Counted from the first letter of the stretch, positions 45,552 to 54,253 are shown. The stretch is 64,000 nt of DNA from Sphaerisporangium album (GCF_003323745.1 NZ_QOIL01000023.1:1-64000), one strand, 5' to 3'. Notes: generated by a model not told the origin, from the letters alone. A program made the numbers and translations.

Positions 45552-46369
45552 GCGCGCCACGGTTCGACGTCAACCTGTCCATCCTGTTCACCGAGCTGCC
45601 GCTGCTCGCACGGCCCGCCGCCGCGGCGGACGCCGGGTTCGACGCCGTCGAGCTGTGGTGGCCCTTCGACCGCCCGGACCCCTCCGACGGCGAGCTGGAC
45701 GCGCTGCGCCGGGCCATCCAGGACGCCGGGGTGCGCCTGGTCGCGCTGAACTTCGACGCGGGCGACATGGCCGCGGGTGACCGTGGCCTGGTGTCCCGGC
45801 CGGACGGGGAGGCGCGCTTCCTGGCCAACGTGGACGTCGCGGCCGGCTTCGCCGGGTCGCTCGGCTGCCGGGCGCTCAACGCGTTGTACGGCAACCGCGT
45901 GCCGGGCCTCGGCGACGAGGCGCAGCGTGACCTGGCCCTGGCCAACCTGTCCGTGGCCGCCGCGGCGGCGGCGCGGGCCGGCGCGACCGTCGTGGTCGAG
46001 GCGCTGAACTCCTACGAGAACCCCGACTACCCGATCACCTCCTCGGCGGCGGCGCTGGAGCTCGCCGACCGGACCGGCGCGCCCAACGTGGCCTTCCTCG
46101 CCGACCTCTACCACCTGCACCGCATGGGCGAGGACGTGCTCACGCTGATCGACTCCGCCGCCGGGCGGTTCGGCCACGTGCAGATCGCCGACGACCCCGG
46201 CCGGGGAGCCCCCGGCTCGGGCGTCATGCCCTACGACGAGATCTTCCGGCGCCTGGACGCCTCCGGGTACGCGGGCCACGTCGGCCTGGAGTTCCGGCCC
46301 GCCGGGCCGGCCATCGACAACTTCGCCTGGCTGAAGGAGAACCACACGATGACGGAGCGTGCGCGGTGA
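45548..46369 (+). CDS. hyi: Hydroxypyruvate isomerase
   Basis: Hyi interconverts hydroxypyruvate and tartronate semialdehyde. The 273-residue TIM-barrel protein begins [18 protein letters not shown], typical of Hyi, and contains [19 protein letters not shown] with the first metal-binding glutamate, [14 protein letters not shown] with aspartate and histidine, [17 protein letters not shown], and the late glutamate in [11 protein letters not shown]. Overlaps with both neighbours (GTGA on each side) place it firmly in the glyoxylate operon. The related OtnI group is the alternative, but the Gcl and reductase neighbours favour Hyi. Confidence 0.9.
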   Translation: MSAPRFDVNLSILFTELPLLARPAAAADAGFDAVELWWPFDRPDPSDGELDALRRAIQDAGVRLVALNFDAGDMAAGDRGLVSRPDGEARFLANVDVAAGFAGSLGCRALNALYGNRVPGLGDEAQRDLALANLSVAAAAAARAGATVVVEALNSYENPDYPITSSAAALELADRTGAPNVAFLADLYHLHRMGEDVLTLIDSAAGRFGHVQIADDPGRGAPGSGVMPYDEIFRRLDASGYAGHVGLEFRPAGPAIDNFAWLKENHTMTERAR

Positions 46370-47235
46370 GGACGACGTTCATCGGGCTGGGGATCATGGG
46401 GTCCCCGATGGCGGCCAACCTGGTACGCGCGGGATTCGACGTCACCGGGTACGACGTGAGCCCGGGGCCCGTGGAGCGGCTCGCCGCGCTCGGGGGCAAG
46501 GCGGCCGGGTCCGTGCCGGAGGCCGTGAAGGGCGCGGACGTCGTGATCACCATGCTGCCCGACTCGCCGCAGGTCGAGGAGGTCGCCTTCGGCGCCGACG
46601 GGCTGCTCGAACACGGCAGGGCGGGCATGTTCCACGTGGACATGAGCACCGTCAAGCCCGAGACGTCCATACGGGTGGCGCAGGCGGCGACGATCAAGGG
46701 CATCAGGCCGCTGGACGCGCCGGTGAGCGGCGGCGAGCGCGGCGCCGTGGACGGGACGCTCTCCATCATGGCGGGCGGTGCGGCGGAGGACTTCACCGAG
46801 ATGCGCCCGCTGCTGAGCGTCCTCGGCACGACGATCAGGCACGTCGGCCCGTCCGGCGCGGGGCAGACCGTCAAGGCGGCCAACCAGCTCGTCGTCGGCG
46901 GGATCTTCGGGCTGGTCGCGGAGGCCATCGTGCTGCTGGAGGCGTCAGGCGTCGACCCGGCGGGCGGGCTGGACGTGCTCGCGGGCGGCCTCGGGGGCTC
47001 GCGCATCCTCGAACTGCGGCGGCACTCCATGGTCAGGCGGGAGTTCGCGCCGGGCTTCAGGATCGACCTGCACCACAAGGACATGGGGATCGCCATCGCC
47101 GCCGCGCGCCGCGCGGGCGTCGCGCTGCCCCTCACCGGCGTCGTCGCCCAGCTCATGGCGGCCGCCAAGGCCCAGGGGCACGGATCGCTGGACCACTCCG
47201 CACTGCTGAAGGTGATCGAGAGGCTGAACGGATGA
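46366..47235 (+). CDS. glxR: Tartronate semialdehyde reductase (2-hydroxy-3-oxopropionate reductase)
   Basis: The enzyme reduces tartronate semialdehyde to D-glycerate. The 289-residue beta-hydroxyacid dehydrogenase has the NAD(P) motif FIGLGIMGSPMAANLV, the substrate loop DAPVSGGERGAVDGTL, and the catalytic lysine in GQTVKAANQL near residue 168. It starts with GTG inside the stop of the isomerase gene and its own stop overlaps the gcl start (ATGA). The position between hyi and gcl fixes the role more than the sequence alone, since sister enzymes such as 3-hydroxyisobutyrate dehydrogenase look alike. Confidence 0.92.
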   Translation: MRTTFIGLGIMGSPMAANLVRAGFDVTGYDVSPGPVERLAALGGKAAGSVPEAVKGADVVITMLPDSPQVEEVAFGADGLLEHGRAGMFHVDMSTVKPETSIRVAQAATIKGIRPLDAPVSGGERGAVDGTLSIMAGGAAEDFTEMRPLLSVLGTTIRHVGPSGAGQTVKAANQLVVGGIFGLVAEAIVLLEASGVDPAGGLDVLAGGLGGSRILELRRHSMVRREFAPGFRIDLHHKDMGIAIAAARRAGVALPLTGVVAQLMAAAKAQGHGSLDHSALLKVIERLNG

Positions 47236-48956
47236 AGCGCGTCCCCTGCATGGAGGCCGTCGTCGCGGTGCTGGAGTCCGAGGGCGTCGACACCGTCTTC
47301 GGCATCCCCGGAGCGGCGATCCTGCCGCTGTACGCCGCGCTGCGCAAAAGCTCCATCCGCCACATCACCGTCCGGCACGAGGAGGGCGGGACGCACGCGG
47401 CCGACGGCTGGGCGCGCGTCACCGGCAACGTCGGCGTCAGCATCGGCACCTCGGGCCCGGCCGGCACCAACATGATCACCGGGCTCTACACCGCGATGGC
47501 CGACTCCATCCCGATCGTCTGCGTCACCGGGCAGGCGCCGAAGGACAAGCTCCACCAGGAGTCGTTCCAGGCCGTGGACATCGTCGAGATCGCCAAGCCG
47601 GTCACCAAGTGGGCCGTCCAGCTCAAGGAGGCCGCCCAGGCCCCGTGGGTGTTCCGCGAGGCGTTCCGGATCGCCCGGTCCGGACGTCCGGGGCCCGTCC
47701 TCATCGACCTTCCCGTCGACGTGCAGCGCGGCACGTGCCTGTACGACAGGGAGCTCGACGAGCCCTTTCCCGTGGACGTGCCCGCGCCGCCGGTCGGCGC
47801 CGTGCGCGCGGCGGTCGACATGCTGGCGGGCGCCGCGCGCCCGCTGATCCTCGCCGGCGGCGGGGTCGTCATCGCCGACGCCGCCGGCGAGCTCCGCGCC
47901 CTCGCCGAGCACCTCCAGGTGCCGGTGCAGGTGACGCTCATGGGCAAGGGCGCGTTCCCCGAGGACCATCCCCTGTTCGCGGGCATGGCGGGCATCCAGA
48001 CGCAGACGCGCTGGGGCAACGCGGTCTTCCTGGAGAGCGACCTGGTGCTGGCCGTCGGCGCCCGGTTCGGCGACCGGCACACCGGCGACCTGGAGGTGTA
48101 CCGGCGCGGGCGGCGCTTCGTCCACGTCGACATCGAGCCGACGCAGATCGGCCGCGTCTTCGAGCCGGACCTCGGCGTGGTCGGCCACGCCAGGCCCGCG
48201 CTCGCCGCGATGGCCGGGCAGGCGCGGCGCGTCGTCCCCGCCCGCGGGCCGGGGGCCTGGACGCGGCGCGTCGGCGAGCTGCGCGACGGCCTCCCCCGGC
48301 GCGACGACTTCGACGACGTGCCGATCAAGCCGCCCCGGGTGTTCAGGGAGATCAACGAGTTCTTCGGCAGGGACACCACGTTCGTCACCGCGATCGGGCT
48401 GTACCAGATCTGGTCGGGGCAGTTCCAGAAGACCTACCTGCCGCGCCGTTACCTCGTCTGCGGGCAGGCGGGGCCGCTCGGCTGGGAGGTGCCCGCGGCG
48501 ATCGGCGTCAAGTGCGCCCACCCCGAGCGCGAGGTCGTGGCCGTCGTCGGCGACTACTCCTTCCAGTTCCTGATGGAGGAGATCGCGGTCGCCGCGCAGT
48601 ACCGCATCCCGTTCGTGATCATCATGATCAACAACGAGTACCTCGGGCTGATCCGCCAGGCGGAGATCCCCTACGACATGAACTACGCCGTCGACCTGCA
48701 CTACGGAGAGGGCGGCATCGACCACGTCAAGGTCATGGAGGCCTTCGGCTGCCCGGCGCGCAAGGTCGAGGTGCCGGGCGAGCTGCGCGGCGCGCTGGAA
48801 TGGGCGAGCGCCGAGGCCGAGACGCGGCGGCTGCCCGTGCTCGTGGAGGTCATGGTCGAACGGGAGGCCAACGCGGCCATGGGCCCCGCGCTCGACGCGA
48901 TCAAGGAGTTCGAGCCGCTGCCGCGGATGGCGCTCGCCGTCGACTGGTCGGACTGA
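47232..48956 (+). CDS. gcl: Glyoxylate carboligase (tartronate semialdehyde synthase)
   Basis: Gcl joins two glyoxylates, releasing CO2, to give tartronate semialdehyde. The 574-residue ThDP enzyme has Gcl-specific stretches: VFGIPGAAILPLYAALRK, GTSGPAGTNMITGLYTAMAD, ESFQAVDIVEIAKPVTKWAV, VDIEPTQIGRVFEPD, CGQAGPLGWEVPAAIGVK and the cofactor motif GDYSFQFLMEE with NNEYLGLIRQAE. In known Gcl proteins the position that activates ThDP is valine (V51 in E. coli, within R-H-V-E-G); here it is glutamate (E50, RHEEGGTH), as in ordinary ThDP enzymes. The remaining features still favour Gcl. It is the last gene of the coupled chain that starts with the sucD-like gene. Confidence 0.88.
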   Translation: MKRVPCMEAVVAVLESEGVDTVFGIPGAAILPLYAALRKSSIRHITVRHEEGGTHAADGWARVTGNVGVSIGTSGPAGTNMITGLYTAMADSIPIVCVTGQAPKDKLHQESFQAVDIVEIAKPVTKWAVQLKEAAQAPWVFREAFRIARSGRPGPVLIDLPVDVQRGTCLYDRELDEPFPVDVPAPPVGAVRAAVDMLAGAARPLILAGGGVVIADAAGELRALAEHLQVPVQVTLMGKGAFPEDHPLFAGMAGIQTQTRWGNAVFLESDLVLAVGARFGDRHTGDLEVYRRGRRFVHVDIEPTQIGRVFEPDLGVVGHARPALAAMAGQARRVVPARGPGAWTRRVGELRDGLPRRDDFDDVPIKPPRVFREINEFFGRDTTFVTAIGLYQIWSGQFQKTYLPRRYLVCGQAGPLGWEVPAAIGVKCAHPEREVVAVVGDYSFQFLMEEIAVAAQYRIPFVIIMINNEYLGLIRQAEIPYDMNYAVDLHYGEGGIDHVKVMEAFGCPARKVEVPGELRGALEWASAEAETRRLPVLVEVMVEREANAAMGPALDAIKEFEPLPRMALAVDWSD

Positions 48957-49197
48957 CCTCCCCGGGCTCCGAGCCTCCCCGGGCGTCCAAGCCCCTCCCC
49001 TTCCCCTTTCCAGACGCCGGAGTCCCCCGGAGTCCCCGAGCCGGCGGGCCTGCCATGCCCCACCCACCCTGGCAGGCCCGCCCCGCTCACCCGTCCCTCC
49101 CGAGTTCGCCCCCCGAGCCAACGTCAGAGCCCGTTCAGTTCGCCGGGCTACCACGCCCTTCAGCCCGCCGTCCGGAGCCCGATCGAGGAGGCCGCTC

Positions 49198-50739
49198 ATG
49201 CCGCTCGCGCTGAAACCCGCCACCGCCTGGTCCGACGTCTACGATCGCTGCCTCGCCGCGGCGCCCGAGGCGTTCAACGACGACCGCGTGCTCAACCTGT
49301 GGGGAGGCGCCTGGCGCCGCGACGGCCGTCCCGCGCCCGCCTTCTCGCCGGTCGACGGCACCGCCATGCCCGGCCCGCCCCGGCTCGACCGGTCCACGGC
49401 GTTCCGCGCGGTGCGGGCGAGCGTCGAGGAGCACCGGCGCTGGCGGCACATGCCGCAGCAGGAGCGCGCGGCCCGGGTGACCGCGGCGCTGGACGCGCTG
49501 GAGGCCCACCGCGACCTGCTCGCGCTGCTGCTGGTGTGGGAGATCGGCAAGCCGTGGAAGGCGGCCCGCGCGGACGTCGACCGCTGCGTGGAGGGCGTCC
49601 GGTGGTACGTGACGGAGATCGACGGCATGATCGCCGGCCGCACGCCGCTGGACGGGCCGGTGAGCAACATCGCGAGCTGGAACTACCCGATGAGCGTGCT
49701 CATGCACGCGATGCTCGTGCAGGCGCTGGCGGGCAACGCGGTCATCGCCAAGACCCCCACCGACGGCGGGCTGGCCTGTCTCACGCTGGCCTGCGCGCTG
49801 GCCGCCCACGAGGGCCTGCCGATCACGCTGGTCAGCGGCGGGGGAGGCGAGCTGTCCCCGGCGCTCGTGCGCGGCCCCGGCCTCGGGTGCGTGTCCTTCG
49901 TCGGCGGCAGGGGCGCGGGCGGGCAGGTCGCCGCCTCGCTGCGCGGGCTGGACCGGCGGCACGTGCTGGAGCAGGAGGGGCTGAACTGCTGGGGCGTCTG
50001 GCAGTACGGCGGCTGGGAGACGCTGTCGGCGCAGCTCCGCAGGACGTTCGACTACGGCAAGCAGCGCTGCACGGCCTACCCCCGGTTCGTCGTCCAGCGC
50101 GCGCTGTTCCACGACTTCCTGGCCGCCTACCTGGACGCCGTCCGGGCGGTGCGCTTCGGCCACCCGCTCGCGGTGGAAGACCCGGGCGACCCGCTGCCCG
50201 AGCTGGACTTCGGGCCGCTGATCAACGGCACGAAGGCCAAGGAGCTCGCCGACCAGGTGGGCGAGGCCGTCGCGCGGGGAGGCGTGCCGCTGTACCGGGG
50301 CTCGCTGGACGACGGCGCGTTCCTGCCCGGCCAGGACACCTCCGCGTACTTCGCGCCGGTCGCGCTGCTCGCGCCGCCCGCCTCCTCTCCGCTGTTCCAC
50401 GCCGAGCCGTTCGGCCCGGTCGACACCGTGGTGCTGGTGGACACCGAGGCCGAGTTCCTGGCCGCGATGAACGCCAGCAACGGCGCGCTGGTCGCGACGA
50501 TCTCCTGCGACGAGGAGGAGACGGCCCGGCGGCTGGCCGCCGACGTCCGCGCCTTCAAGGTGGGGATCAACGGGCCCCGCTCGCGCGGCGACCGCGAGGA
50601 GCTGTTCGGCGGCCTCGGCGCGTCCTGGCAGGGTGCGTTCGTCGGCGGGGAGCTGCTGGTCAGGGCCGTGACCCTCGGCCCCGAGGGCGAGCGCCTGCCG
50701 GGCAACTTCCCCGGCTACACGCTGCTGCCGGCGCGGTAG
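49198..50739 (+). CDS. Divergent aldehyde dehydrogenase
   Basis: The 513-residue protein has the ALDH fold: the SWNYP segment with the catalytic asparagine, the cofactor lysine in AKTPTDGG, the general-base glutamate E258 and the nucleophile C291 in GKQRCTAYPR, 33 residues apart as usual. The normally strict L-E-L-G-G-K motif is changed to LEQEGLN, and the cofactor loop differs from K-P-A/S-E. It belongs to a side branch whose substrate I do not know. It follows gcl after 241 nt without a gene or operator. In context it could oxidise glyoxylate, glycolaldehyde or a semialdehyde. Confidence 0.8.
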   Translation: MPLALKPATAWSDVYDRCLAAAPEAFNDDRVLNLWGGAWRRDGRPAPAFSPVDGTAMPGPPRLDRSTAFRAVRASVEEHRRWRHMPQQERAARVTAALDALEAHRDLLALLLVWEIGKPWKAARADVDRCVEGVRWYVTEIDGMIAGRTPLDGPVSNIASWNYPMSVLMHAMLVQALAGNAVIAKTPTDGGLACLTLACALAAHEGLPITLVSGGGGELSPALVRGPGLGCVSFVGGRGAGGQVAASLRGLDRRHVLEQEGLNCWGVWQYGGWETLSAQLRRTFDYGKQRCTAYPRFVVQRALFHDFLAAYLDAVRAVRFGHPLAVEDPGDPLPELDFGPLINGTKAKELADQVGEAVARGGVPLYRGSLDDGAFLPGQDTSAYFAPVALLAPPASSPLFHAEPFGPVDTVVLVDTEAEFLAAMNASNGALVATISCDEEETARRLAADVRAFKVGINGPRSRGDREELFGGLGASWQGAFVGGELLVRAVTLGPEGERLPGNFPGYTLLPAR

Positions 50740-50889
50740 TCAGGCGACGGCCCCGAGCGGAGGAGGGCGACGGAGCCGTGTCCACATGTGGCCACTACGA
50801 ATCGTGACCAAATAACCGCGATATGACGCTGATGCGGGATATGAGCGGTCATAGTCGGAGGGTTCGTCCTCCGAGCTCGAAAGGCTGCG

Positions 50890-51759
50890 ATGAGATCCCT
50901 CCGGCACCCCCTCGCCGTCGTGGCACTGGCCGTCGCGACCCTCATGTCCCCGCTCCTTGCCGCCCCCGCATCCGCCGACCCGCCCGAGGTGGCGCTGTCC
51001 TTATCGTCCTCGCAGGTCAACGCGGGCGACGAGGTGACGGTCACCGTGACGGTCACCAATATCCACTCCTTCACGGTCCTCAACGCGACCGCCCGCGTGT
51101 ACAGCACGCCCGCGGCGCTCCCCTCGTACGCGACGCTCACCGGATGCGCGGGGGCGGTCGGCGCGTGCACCACCGTCACCAACGGTGGCGGTACGCCGAT
51201 CGGATTCCAGGCGCCGGTCGGAGCCCTCTCCGGCGGGGCCTCGGCCACCGTCGCCTTCACGCTGGCGACCGCGCAGGGCGTCGACCCGGGCCCGCAGACC
51301 CTCCAGGGCGAGCTGCGCGGGTCGAACTACGCCACCGAGATCATCGCCGGGCCGGTGCTCACGATCATCTCCGAGGCCGACGCCGCCGTGACCCTCACCG
51401 CGACGCCCAAGCTGGCGCTGCTCGTCCCGAAGATCGAGTTCAGGGTGCGGGTCACCGGCAACGGGCCGGGCGCGGTGCGGAGCGCGACCGTCACGACGCC
51501 GCTGCCTCCCGGGTTCGGCGCCTCGTCAGGCGACTGCGCCACCGCCTCGGGCACCGTGACCTGCACGACGGGGGAGGTGGCTCCGGGTGCCTCGGTGACC
51601 AGGGCGTTCTCCGTCCCCGTGGGGCTGCTCACCATCGGCGTCCCCTACACCTTCACCGCCACCCGCACGGCGTCCGCCCCGGTGGACCCGGTGAGCGCCA
51701 ACGACTCCGGCACGGTGCGCTGCACGGTGGTGTCCATCGTGCTGGTGACCTGCTCCTGA
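50890..51759 (+). CDS. Secreted protein with DUF11-like domains
   Basis: The 289-residue product has a signal peptide (about residues 1-30, ending APASA) followed by two beta-sandwich repeats of the DUF11/CARDB type (VNAGDEVTVTVTVTN; NGPGAVRSATVTTPLPPGF with the typical Cys pair CATASGTVTC). It is rich in Thr, Val and Ala and probably attached to or released from the cell surface. No sortase signal or C-terminal membrane helix is seen. A terminator follows directly. Function unknown. Confidence 0.8.
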   Translation: MRSLRHPLAVVALAVATLMSPLLAAPASADPPEVALSLSSSQVNAGDEVTVTVTVTNIHSFTVLNATARVYSTPAALPSYATLTGCAGAVGACTTVTNGGGTPIGFQAPVGALSGGASATVAFTLATAQGVDPGPQTLQGELRGSNYATEIIAGPVLTIISEADAAVTLTATPKLALLVPKIEFRVRVTGNGPGAVRSATVTTPLPPGFGASSGDCATASGTVTCTTGEVAPGASVTRAFSVPVGLLTIGVPYTFTATRTASAPVDPVSANDSGTVRCTVVSIVLVTCS

Positions 51760-51769
51760 GTCCGCGACG

Positions 51770-51801
51770 GCCCCCTCCCGGCGACGCGCCGTGGAGGGGG
51801 C
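51770..51801 (+). terminator. Terminator after the DUF11-like gene
   Basis: Stem gccccctcc/ggagggggc (9 bp) with a 14-nt loop begins 11 nt after the stop. Confidence 0.75.
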
Positions 51802-51896
51802 TCCTCGCGCGGAAGACCGAGGCGGGCGGCCGATAACCTACCTGCCATGCTCCGGAAGATCCCCGCGCCCGCGGCCCCGACCCTCCCGGCCGCCCG

Positions 51897-52262
51897 ATGA
51901 TCGGCGGCCTGGCCACCGCGCTGATCATCGGCTCGCTGCTGCTGGCGGTGGTGTGCGTGATCGTCGCCATCAGGAACCGGGCGATGGGGGTCGTCCTGCT
52001 CGCCGGCCTCGCCCTGCTGGAGCTCGGGTTGCTCGCGCAGGCGGGCATCGGCGTCGCCAAGGTGATCGGCGGCCAGAGCCCGCCCGAGACGGCCACGTTC
52101 ATCGGCTATCTGGCGGGCACCATCGTGATCCCGCCGATCGCGGCGTTCTGGGCGCTCGGCGAGCGCACCCGCTGGGGTCCGGCGGTGGCCGCCGTCGCCT
52201 GCTTCGCCATCCCGGTCATGGTCGGGCGGCTGCTGCAGATCTGGCAGGGGACCGCCCCGTGA
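51897..52262 (+). CDS. Small four-helix membrane protein
   Basis: The 121-residue product has about four hydrophobic helices and no charged motifs of note (LATALIIGSLLLAVVCVIVA near the start). I do not recognise the family. The start of the next gene overlaps its stop, so the two small membrane proteins are probably made together. Confidence 0.7.
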   Translation: MIGGLATALIIGSLLLAVVCVIVAIRNRAMGVVLLAGLALLELGLLAQAGIGVAKVIGGQSPPETATFIGYLAGTIVIPPIAAFWALGERTRWGPAVAAVACFAIPVMVGRLLQIWQGTAP

Positions 52263-52648
52263 CCGGCGCGCCGGTCAACACCGGGCCGGGACGCCTGCTG
52301 GTCGCCGTGTACGCCGTCTTCGCGCTCGCGGCCGGGGCTCGCGCGGCCGTGCAGATCGCCACCCGCTACGACCAGGCCCCGCTGGCGTACGTGCTCTCGG
52401 CGTTCGCCGCCGCCGTCTACATCGTGCTGACCGTCGCCCTCGCCCGCGGCGCCCGGCGTACGGCGCTCGCGGCCTGCGCGATCGAGCTGGCCGGGGTGCT
52501 CGTCGTCGGCACGCTGAGCCTCGCCGACTCGGCCGCCTTCCCGCGCGCCACCGTCTGGTCGGGTTTCGGCAGCGGGTACGGATTCATCCCGCTGGTGCTG
52601 CCGCTCGTGGGCCTGTTCTGGCTTGTGCGGACGCGAAGGCCCGATTAG
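52259..52648 (+). CDS. Small membrane protein, partner of the preceding gene
   Basis: A 129-residue product with four hydrophobic segments. GTG 52259 overlaps the upstream stop by 4 nt. Although not identified, this two-gene arrangement resembles pairs annotated as hypothetical integral membrane proteins in actinomycetes. The substrate or partner is unknown. Confidence 0.68.
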   Translation: MTGAPVNTGPGRLLVAVYAVFALAAGARAAVQIATRYDQAPLAYVLSAFAAAVYIVLTVALARGARRTALAACAIELAGVLVVGTLSLADSAAFPRATVWSGFGSGYGFIPLVLPLVGLFWLVRTRRPD

Positions 52649-52704
52649 GCGCGGCGATGAGGGGCAGGGCAGGTTTCCGTAACCACAACAAGGGAGGAAG
52701 CCTG

Positions 52705-53418
52705 ATGAGCACCATCGAGCACTCGGTCGACGTGGCCGTGCCCGTACGGACGGCCTACAACCAGTGGACCCAGTTCGAAAGCTTCCCCGAGTTCATGGAA
52801 GGCGTCGAGTCGGTCAAGCAGATCGACGACACCCGCCTCGCGTGGAGCGTCCAGGTCGCGGGCGTCCACCGCGAGTTCGAGGCCGAGATCACCGAGCAGC
52901 GCCCAGACGAGCGGGTGGCGTGGCGCTCGCTGGAGGAACCCCGCCAGGCCGGTGTGGTGACCTTCCACCGGATCACCGACGACACCACCCGGGTCATGCT
53001 CCAGATGGAGTTCGACCCCGAGGGCATCGTCGAGCAGGTCGGCGACAAGCTGCAGCTCGTCCGCATGCGCGTCCACGGCGACCTCGAACGCTTCAAGATG
53101 TTCATCGAGTCCAAGGGACACGAGACGGGCGGCTGGCGCGGCGAGGTGCCCACGCCCCTCGACGACGACCACAGTGCGGCCGCGCGCACGGCGCCCGGTG
53201 GGGACGTGCTGCACGGGACGGGAACCGCCGCGCCCGCCCCCCGGGAGCCCGTCGGCGCCGGGTACGGCGAGCCGGTGCCGCCGCAGCCGGTGGGACGCGA
53301 GTACCCGCCGGAGCCGTCGCTTCCTGCGCCCGGCAGCGGGCCGGTCTCGCCGCAGGGCACGCCGCGCTGGGACGACGAGCCTCCGCTCGCGCCCGAGCGC
53401 CCCGAGCGCCTCGGCTGA
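52705..53418 (+). CDS. SRPBCC-family protein with proline-rich tail
   Basis: The 237-residue product has an N-terminal SRPBCC (polyketide cyclase/START-like) domain of about 150 residues: IEHSVDVAVPVRTAYNQWTQ, ESFPEFMEGVESVKQIDDTR, and TRVMLQMEFDPEGIVEQVGD. This matches the coenzyme Q-binding Coq10-like group that is common in actinomycetes. The last 85 residues are Pro/Gly-rich and probably disordered. ATG 52705 has AAGGAGG upstream. A terminator separates it from the tRNA gene. Confidence 0.85.
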   Translation: MSTIEHSVDVAVPVRTAYNQWTQFESFPEFMEGVESVKQIDDTRLAWSVQVAGVHREFEAEITEQRPDERVAWRSLEEPRQAGVVTFHRITDDTTRVMLQMEFDPEGIVEQVGDKLQLVRMRVHGDLERFKMFIESKGHETGGWRGEVPTPLDDDHSAAARTAPGGDVLHGTGTAAPAPREPVGAGYGEPVPPQPVGREYPPEPSLPAPGSGPVSPQGTPRWDDEPPLAPERPERLG

Positions 53419-53440
53419 TCTCGGCCGACCACCTCGTCAG

Positions 53441-53467
53441 GGGCCGGCACGGCTCACGTGCCGGCCC
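53441..53467 (+). terminator. Terminator after the SRPBCC gene
   Basis: Perfect 11-bp stem gggccggcacg/cgtgccggccc with a 5-nt loop, 22 nt after the stop. Confidence 0.85.
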
Positions 53468-53545
53468 GGTCCCGTGCGGGGAGGCGTTGGCTATCTCCGG
53501 GCCCATGCGGTGGTCAGGTTCCGATAGACTGGGGCCGCATCGCAA

Positions 53546-53618
53546 GGGGCTATGGCGCAGCTGGTAGCGCGCCTCCATGGCATGGAGGAGGTCTGGGGTT
53601 CGAATCCCCATAGCTCCA
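53546..53618 (+). tRNA. tRNA-Ala (anticodon GGC), copy 2
   Basis: A 73-nt cloverleaf, identical to copy 3 and differing from copy 1 at two bases near the D arm. It has the G3:U70 pair and anticodon loop atggcat. CCA is not encoded. Confidence 0.97.
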
Positions 53619-53634
53619 CCCTCGCGAACAACCC

Positions 53635-53660
53635 GATACCGCCCCCTCCAGGGCGGTATC
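53635..53660 (+). terminator. Terminator of tRNA-Ala copy 2
   Basis: Perfect 10-bp stem gataccgccc/gggcggtatc with a 6-nt loop, 16 nt after the tRNA. Confidence 0.8.
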
Positions 53661-53689
53661 GCCGTTTACAGGGAAGGCACGGGCGGCAG

Positions 53690-54253
53690 GTGGAGCGGAA
53701 CGGGACCCCGCGCGTGCTCGTCCGCCGCTCTCTGCCCACCGAGCCCGCCGTGCGCGCGTCCGCGTCCCTGTTCGTGGCCGAGGCCGAGCGGCAGGGCGTC
53801 CGCGCGAGCCGCCGCATGCTGTACGTGGGCCCCGAGCCCGCCGGTGACCGCGTAGCCGCCGCCCTGCGCGTCGAGCCGGGCACGGACGTGCTGGCGCGGC
53901 GCAAGCTGCTGCTGGCCGACGACGTCCCCGTGCGCGTCGCCACCAGCTACTTCCGCCTCGACCTGTTCGGCGGCACGCCGCTGTGCGAGCCCGGCTTCGT
54001 CCGGCCGAGCCTCCAGGCGGGCATCGAGGCGCTCGGCCACCGCTTCGGCCGCGCCGAGGAGGAACTGGTCGCGCGCCCGCCCGCCGCGAACGAGGCCGAG
54101 ACGCTGGACCTCGCGCCGGGCGAGTGGGTCGTCCAGATCCTCCGGACGAGCTTCGACACCGCTGGCACGCCGATCCACACCCTGGAGACCGTCTGCGCCG
54201 CCTCCCGCCATGTCTTCCCCGTCATCCAGGTGTCCGGCGCCGACGAGTTCTAG
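53690..54253 (+). CDS. UTRA-domain protein lacking the DNA-binding domain
   Basis: The 187-residue product matches the effector-binding UTRA half of HutC-type GntR regulators (VRRSLPTEPAVRASASLFV, AALRVEPGTDVLARRKLLLADD, VATSYFRLDLFGGTPL, and the late TPIHTLETVCAA). The winged helix that should precede it is missing: upstream there is only a terminator and tRNA-Ala. GTG 53690 has GGGAAGG 12 nt upstream. It is either a stand-alone ligand-binding protein or what is left of a regulator cut at the tRNA gene. The reading frame is intact. Confidence 0.72.
   Translation: MERNGTPRVLVRRSLPTEPAVRASASLFVAEAERQGVRASRRMLYVGPEPAGDRVAAALRVEPGTDVLARRKLLLADDVPVRVATSYFRLDLFGGTPLCEPGFVRPSLQAGIEALGHRFGRAEEELVARPPAANEAETLDLAPGEWVVQILRTSFDTAGTPIHTLETVCAASRHVFPVIQVSGADEF

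Noticed and set aside
46224-49223. 999-residue frame on the minus strand
   Set aside because: It runs antisense through glxR and gcl, which have complete family motifs on the plus strand.
49198-50739. Proline dehydrogenase/GSA-type ALDH assignment
   Set aside because: The motif around the catalytic Glu and the cofactor loop differ from that family, and the context is glyoxylate metabolism.
53552-53689. Upstream extension of the UTRA protein through tRNA-Ala
   Set aside because: It would translate the tRNA gene and its terminator. The peptide MAQLVARLHGMEEVWGSNPH is a familiar artefact of reading tRNA-Ala.
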